Assembly: GCF_011386835.1 (NCBI RefSeq)
Contig: NC_088800.1
Location: 81,718,981 to 81,782,980, forward strand
DNA: 64,000 nucleotides
Source: Chrysemys picta bellii
Taxonomy: Eukaryota; Chordata; Testudines; Emydidae
Direction: 5' to 3'
Part shown: positions 58,901 to 64,000 of the stretch, in pieces
How positions within the stretch are numbered: the first letter of the stretch is position 1
How the letters are laid out: every line of letters starts with the position of its first letter
Made by a program: the position numbers and the translations under genes
Notes under the pieces: model-generated
What the model saw: only the letters and a program-made list of their open reading frames with translations
Databases searched by the model: none
What the model was told of the DNA's origin: nothing

Positions 58901-61900
58901 TTTTCAGCCAGTTTTCTGTGCAGAAACATTTATTATCAGGGTAGCATATTTTAGAAAGGATCTTTCAGGAGAGAAACCCACTTCTGAAGCTATGGAAAGT
59001 AATTCTATTTGCTAATAAATGCACAGCAAGCCCCTGTCTGCTAGAATCACCACGTTACCCAGTCACTGGTAAGGTGCGCTGTCAATAGCAGAAATCCACT
59101 CGGTGTTAGACTCACCTGCAGGTTACATGCATATTTAGTGGGGTGAATGGGAGGGTGAGCCTGATCGGATTTGGTCCCATTCCGAGGGGTTGGCCCACCC
59201 CGGTCTAGAATCCCCTGTGCAAAGGCTCCCCAGTTGGGGTCTTCGGTCTGCTGTTGTACCAAAGAAGAGAGGTTTAGGTCTTTGGGGAAAATGTTGGTCT
59301 CAGTTCGGGGATAGCTTATGTACCTTAGAGACAAAAAGAAAAACAAATCAACCACACTGGATGCTGACCAGTCACCGTTCCTCTTGTGGGTTCTTCCCAT
59401 TTCCGATGAAGGGTCTGCTGTTTTGTAACAGGTATTTCATTCCAGCACATCCAGGTCTGGAATTCTTACCCTTGAGTGTAGAGCTTTTCTGCTATTTTCA
59501 TGGTTTCTTTGGCATTTATTTTCAGCTTGCGGGAAGCCAGCTTCTCAAGTTCCTGTGTCATAAAGAGACAAAGAAGAACGGGAATATTCACCACACAAAC
59601 CTGGCCAGTCACTAAAACTCGTATTCAATGCTCCTTTAAAAATATATATATATATATTTAGCATCATCGTATCAAACATACCACAGTGTCTAGTGCCAGG
59701 GGCCTCCATTTGCTCTTCGGTTTGCTCCCAATCTCGACAACAGTTGCCGTCGGATCCTAAGCACAGAGCACGCAGAAAGGAAAATCAAACGGAAGTGTCT
59801 AAATGGAGTGCTGTTTAAAGGTGCCCACGAGGCAGCAGCTGCTGTCTAATGCTTCTGCCAACCAGAAGGTAAAAGGCAGAAAGGCTTGTTTGATGCCGGA
59901 CACTGTATGGTTGACAAGGTTTCCTACCTCCATACACATGTGGTACAGGACAAGGCATGCTGTGTGGTTAAAGAGTCGGTTCCTCTTCCAGTTGAAGTCT
60001 ACCATGCCGTCCTCATGTTCATGGGTCACTGCATTGAAAAGGAGGTCACCACATCAGAGAAATGGTACAAAGCAAGACTGCACTGGCTAGACAGGGACGG
60101 AAAAGGGGGCCACAGAAAGCTCGCATACTTTTGGGAAACCTTCCCAACTGTGCTGAATGACCATGGCAAAGGAAGGGGAAAATGGCACATCTGTAGCAAT
60201 GTTTGTGCATTACACAGAAGCATCTCCCTCATTCGTATTTTTCAGTCAAGCCGTGCTTCGTTTCCTTTTCAAAAGCACTGAACCCTGAGAGCACTGCACT
60301 AATGTCCCAGAACATACCTTTAATTTTATAGAAGGCCTCAGGAACAAAGGCCTGGATGGCTTTAAACCTTTCTACCACAAATCCCAGAGTTGGGAACTGA
60401 CAGCTACCATAGCTGATCAACTGCTCGGCTAGAACGTCGGGGAAGAGCTTCTGGAGCCTCAGGGTCTGGAATCTGGTGAAGGCGGCACCTGGAAGAAAAC
60501 AAAAAGGGATTTTAAAGTTGGGATAATCATTTTAAAAAGTAATCACACTACCTGCAAGCTTGGTTTCGGTTACTCAACTGACATGAAATGCAGAGGCCAA
60601 GCAAGTGTCACAGAAATAGTTAAGAACCTAACAGCTCCTTCAAAGAACAACTATTTTATTGGAAACAACTGAGTGACGACATGATCTATTGGTCTCAGAG
60701 CTAAATCTCCTGCCCCAGAAATCAATTTTTGCATTTCTGTCTCATGTCACGGGGATGTGCAAATAGATGATTTTGAACCACTATCACCTGCTGTGCTTTG
60801 GAAGAATAAACAACGAGAGCTCTTTATCCTGGAACTAACACAATAGCCTAAAGGAGTTGAGATACTTGAACCCCTCCACTTTGTGAGCTGTATATTGATA
60901 GCAAAGCAATGAAAGCTCCCGAACATCAATTACCTGCCAGGGCAATTTTACAGAATCCCTTTAAGGAGAGATTTACAGAGCATCAAAAACTTAGCTACTG
61001 CCCACCCTAGCTTCATACCTATCCTAAGGTCCAGCTCCTGTCTGACATCCACAGCATCGCTAATGTTCTGATTGGGTTGGACGAGGTTCTCACAGGCTGC
61101 TCTTACGGCACGAGGAGTGATCTCGGAAAAGCGGGCTCGGAACACCTGAAGGCTTGGCTTCACTATCAACCAGAAAGAGGGATCAGACATGATTTTCAAC
61201 CCAATGGCAGAGACTGAACACTCAGTGATTTCCTTTAAAACTATCGGTAGTAGAACCAGAACCAGTTTAAGCTTTCAAAGTAACCCCATTCAAGGTAGAC
61301 GACATATATAGGCTGATCTGGAGTCCAAAAATAAAGTCCTTTTTAGACCACTGAAGCTTTATAATGTCCTAGTTAGTTTCACGGATTTCACTCTTGTAAA
61401 TCTAGTTTAAAAACAAAAACAAAAGACCGACATCTAGTAAGTGGGGGCCATTTTTATATCTTTGCAGTCAAAAGGATCCAGGTGATGGTTTCCAATGACA
61501 CCCTTCTGCACTCCCAAGTGCAGCTCCCAAAACTGGCCTAGAGTTATCATAACATAAATGGAAAAGTGCTGACAAGGCCTCTAGCAGTGGGAGAGAGGGA
61601 CAGAGGAAAAAGCTCAGTTACTTTGGAGAGAGTAGAAACCTAAGTTACTCCTGCTTGGTCATCTTAATGTGACTACATTCACAGTCCCCATCTCATCTCT
61701 TTACATTATCTGGGAAGTGAACTGGGCAGTGACAATTAAGCAAGCCTAGATGGAATTTCACTGTATGGGTAGAAAGATGCGTTTACAATACAGCTGAGAA
61801 AATTCTACATTCACTTCTGATACCCAACATTACCAGACAGCCAAGACGAGCCTTTATACCTTGACTGCAAGTTCTGTCCAACTTAAACTGTATATTTTGG

Positions 61901-63689
61901 CTATGGCAGCAATAAATGTGTTGGACAAAAAACCCCTCACTAAATGTTAACCCAGTCCATACCAGCTGTGCTGCCTCCACCCACCAAGACTCGGTTGAAA
62001 TCAATGGACTGGAAATGTAGCCCCGTTGCTGGTGACGTGTTACATTAACACATCCCTGGTACAGTCAACGCCACAGCCAGTGCATTCTACTTGGATCTAC
62101 TGCAAACATTCAGCAGCAGCCTTTGGGGTTACATTGCTGAACAAGATATCTTTTTAGTCAGCATTTCAAAGAATGAAACAGTAAGACCTCCACCCACCAG
62201 CTTTGCAAACGTGGATTATCTCAAAACCAATGTTCTCTCCTTCTCGATCGCAGTCGGTCCAGATCACCAGAGCCTGGCACTGCCGGGCTTCTCGTTCTAG
62301 GGTTTTCTGAGATGAGAGAATGGCACAGCATGAGACACAGCAAGTCACTTATCATGCCATCTATTTTAGTCCAGGAGTGAATCACCAACAGCAACGTCAA
62401 CAGTCTAACTTGATCTTGAAACGGAACACGTATCCATAGCGACAAATTTATTATAGTGAATTGTTCTGATTTTCCATTCTATTGCATGCAACATATCCCA
62501 TTATTTTAGCCTTACTGACTGCAGAGATGTATGTGCACACGAGACCACCATGTGTGTACTTTTTCCTCTCTCTTGTGCATATATCTGAAATTAACTGCAT
62601 TGGCTGCTCTGCATATTTTCAACTAAAATATAATTTTATTCATACAAAACACACCAGAGAGAGTAGAACCTCATTAATTTTCCCTAAGCTAATTAGGGGA
62701 GTGTTCAGGCATTGTACTAATTTCCTGGTTGCAAAGGGGTGCTGGCGTAACGCTGTATGAGAGCAGTGCCACGTGGCCATTTCTGAGAACAAGATGTGTA
62801 TCTCACGAGGCTAGTCAGTGAGCTAACAGGTTTTGATGACTATAGTAAATACTCACTTATCTGCATCCATTTTATACAAAAATAGTCATTATCTAAATTT
62901 GGATCGTGTCCCTTAATATGTTTTATTAAACACAGGACTTTCCGATGTAATCTAGATGGAACTGGGGCCATTAATACTTTGATTCCAATAGAGGGGATTC
63001 TACTTCAAATAAATCAGTCCTTTGACCTGACTGCCTAATTGTGCGTAGGCTAGGAAACTAAGTTCAAAGGCAGACAGCATGTATAGTCTGAAGAACGAGA
63101 GAGAAAATATTTATGTTGGCTACAGTCCCAGAGAGCTAAAGGTTATGGACAGAGGTCCAGTCCTCTCTCTGTCTGCACCAATATTTGTGGAACCTGTCAC
63201 TAATATTTGAGTATCACGTAGCCTTTTAAAAGCACATACCTTAATATCCACAAAGTTTTCAGGGCAGTATTTCTCAATTTCAGCTTCAAAGAGTACAAGT
63301 GGGTTGCAGCTATACCTGGGGAAGAGATGATAAACAGCAGGACTTAATGTACAAAAGAAATCAAAACATTCACAAGTGATTACCTGGTGCTTTCTATCTT
63401 TTACTGGTGTACTGTTGAAGTGCCAGAATGGTGGTTATATACTGTCCTTGTCTTAGATGAGGACACTGGTACACATACACATTAGCCAGTTCATTCATTG
63501 TCATAAGTTACATTTCACAGGCTGACCTTAAAAGGCTCACTGCGCTGCACATCTCAGCATAAAAAAAAGAGGCCAAGCAGCATGTCACCAGCTCTCTTAG
63601 ATCAGTGGTACTAACCATTTGCGAAATGGCATCTTAAAGTCATGAGCCAGCAAATGTCCCGAAACAGAGGTCATCGCCACAGTAACATT
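52749..63689 (-). CDS. TOP3A: TOP3A, DNA topoisomerase III alpha, 17 coding exons (5' end outside window)
   Basis: TOP3A is a type IA topoisomerase. In the nucleus it works with BLM and RMI1/2 to dissolve double Holliday junctions; in mitochondria it decatenates mtDNA. Exons in gene order: 63616-63689, 63240-63315, 62198-62306, 61019-61162, 60318-60488, 59928-60028, 59682-59756, 59470-59552, 59116-59323, 58097-58282, 57393-57522, 56782-56895, 56535-56700, 55945-56088, 55465-55587, 54335-55071, 52749-52924. They sum to 2817 nt (938 residues plus stop), all phases join, and no stop or frameshift is present. The first residues here are [17 protein letters not shown]. About 80 N-terminal residues (in human, two exons with the mitochondrial leader and start of the TOPRIM fold) lie beyond 64000. 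TOP3B is excluded by the GRF fingers and C-terminal CCHC finger. Confidence 0.95.
53738..53750 (+). promoter_or_regulatory. CTCF-like motif (CCAGCAGAGGGCG)
   Basis: It matches the CTCF core including the final GCG and sits in the last intron of TOP3A. A sequence match only. Confidence 0.35.
54335..55071 (-). other. TOP3A: Large TOP3A exon with two GRF zinc fingers
   Basis: A 737-nt exon. GRF finger 1 runs from [16 protein letters not shown] through [17 protein letters not shown] finger 2 runs from [16 protein letters not shown] through [10 protein letters not shown]. Between them is a Gly-rich linker with two runs of six Gly coded partly by CCT repeats (about 54537-54553) and CCN runs (about 54479-54498). 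The exon also encodes [20 protein letters not shown]. Exon size and order match mammalian TOP3A. Confidence 0.9.
55465..56088 (-). other. TOP3A: TOP3A exons coding a four-cysteine topoisomerase zinc finger
   Basis: [18 protein letters not shown] in the exon 55945-56088 continues into [11 protein letters not shown] in 55465-55587, a C-x2-C...C-x5-C finger split by an intron with an uncommon GTCAGT donor. A later CAVC pair follows. Confidence 0.85.
58440..58595 (+). repeat. MIR SINE
   Basis: GAGACCTGGGTTCTATTCC, GGTAAGTCATTTAGCCTCTG, then GCACTAAGATCTTTGCATG. In the TOP3A intron between exons 59116-59323 and 58097-58282. Confidence 0.65.
59116..59323 (-). other. TOP3A: TOP3A exon with catalytic tyrosine
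   Basis: Encodes [18 protein letters not shown]. The Tyr of SYPRTE (codon 59311-59313) aligns with human Tyr362, which forms the 5'-phosphotyrosyl DNA link. The exon ends with [12 protein letters not shown], conserved in the family. Confidence 0.93.
59640..59660. repeat. (AT)n microsatellite
   Basis: About nine AT units, in a TOP3A intron. Confidence 0.9.
62198..62306 (-). other. TOP3A: TOP3A exon with TOPRIM acidic motif
   Basis: Encodes [18 protein letters not shown]. The DxD plus E pattern (DCDREGE) is the metal-binding TOPRIM motif of type IA topoisomerases. Confidence 0.93.
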
Positions 63690-64000
63690 CTGTAGGAAAT
63701 GGATTCAGACAATTAGTTTCTAATAGTTGTTTCTGTTTTGCTAAAGCCAGGTTACGTTGGTGTCCACGAGCTCCAGACACAAGGCTCTCATTTGATGGAT
63801 CAGACACATCAGTTTCTAGTCAATGATATCTGCCTTGCTTCTACTGACATAGTAATAGTTCTCCCTTCCAGCCATAGCTGAGCATTGTACACACGTTATT
63901 GTATATAATCTGGGAATTCTGAATATATAGTGATCAGATGGAAAATGCCTCCTTGACTTAATAATGCTTAGCATATATGGAGAGCTTTTCATTGATGGAT
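63690..64000 (-). other. TOP3A: TOP3A intron running off the right edge
   Basis: The acceptor CCTACAG directly follows 63689 on the plus coordinate. No further exon was recognised up to 64000. Confidence 0.7.

Noticed and set aside
61141..61146. TOP3A exon start at TTCAG|GTGTTCC
   Set aside because: It leaves the phase unmatched; the acceptor at GATAG|TGAAG (boundary 61162) gives the conserved [13 protein letters not shown] join.

Overview
This window is vertebrate nuclear DNA with intron-split protein genes, GT/AG splice sites, CR1 LINE pieces, MIR SINEs and DNA-transposon remnants. The repeat mix includes a CR1 3' end, a nested pogo/Tigger-like element plus hAT MITE, a possible tRNA-Lys-derived SINE, and several short repeats I associate with turtle and crocodilian genomes. 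This points to a sauropsid, most likely a turtle. The species call is an inference from memory of repeat families. No prokaryotic, viral or CRISPR-like content was seen.

Four genes lie in the order LLGL1(+), FLII(-), MIEF2(+), TOP3A(-), the same order and orientation as human 17p11.2. (1) About 1-7560: the last two coding exons of LLGL1 and its long 3' end. (2) About 7560-10015: a GC-rich, repeat-filled convergent intergenic stretch. (3) About 10015-38070: FLII, reconstructed as 30 coding exons, 3822 nt including the stop, 1273 aa, with no frameshift or internal stop. (4) About 39830-40080: a GC-rich CCAAT/GC-box block that probably serves as a shared head-to-head promoter for FLII and MIEF2. 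(5) About 40000-49950: MIEF2, three coding exons, 465 aa, with a CR1 copy in intron 1. (6) About 49950-51815: the convergent MIEF2/TOP3A intergenic stretch. (7) 52749-63689: seventeen coding exons of TOP3A covering all but roughly the first 80 residues; the 5' exons lie past the right edge.

Functionally the genes are unrelated neighbours: a cell-polarity scaffold (LLGL1), an actin-remodelling and coactivator protein (FLII), a mitochondrial outer-membrane fission adaptor (MIEF2, MiD49) and a type IA topoisomerase (TOP3A). By eye the left ~40 kb is clearly GC-rich and the region right of ~43.8 kb is more AT-rich.

I found no convincing new biological system. The most notable points are the nested transposons in FLII intron 23 with readable terminal repeats and target-site duplications, the candidate FLII/MIEF2 shared promoter with a two-codon upstream ORF, repeat-coded acidic and glycine tracts in FLII and TOP3A, a cryptic consensus splice donor inside the MIEF2 coding exon, and several CTCF-like motifs, most of them on the left side.
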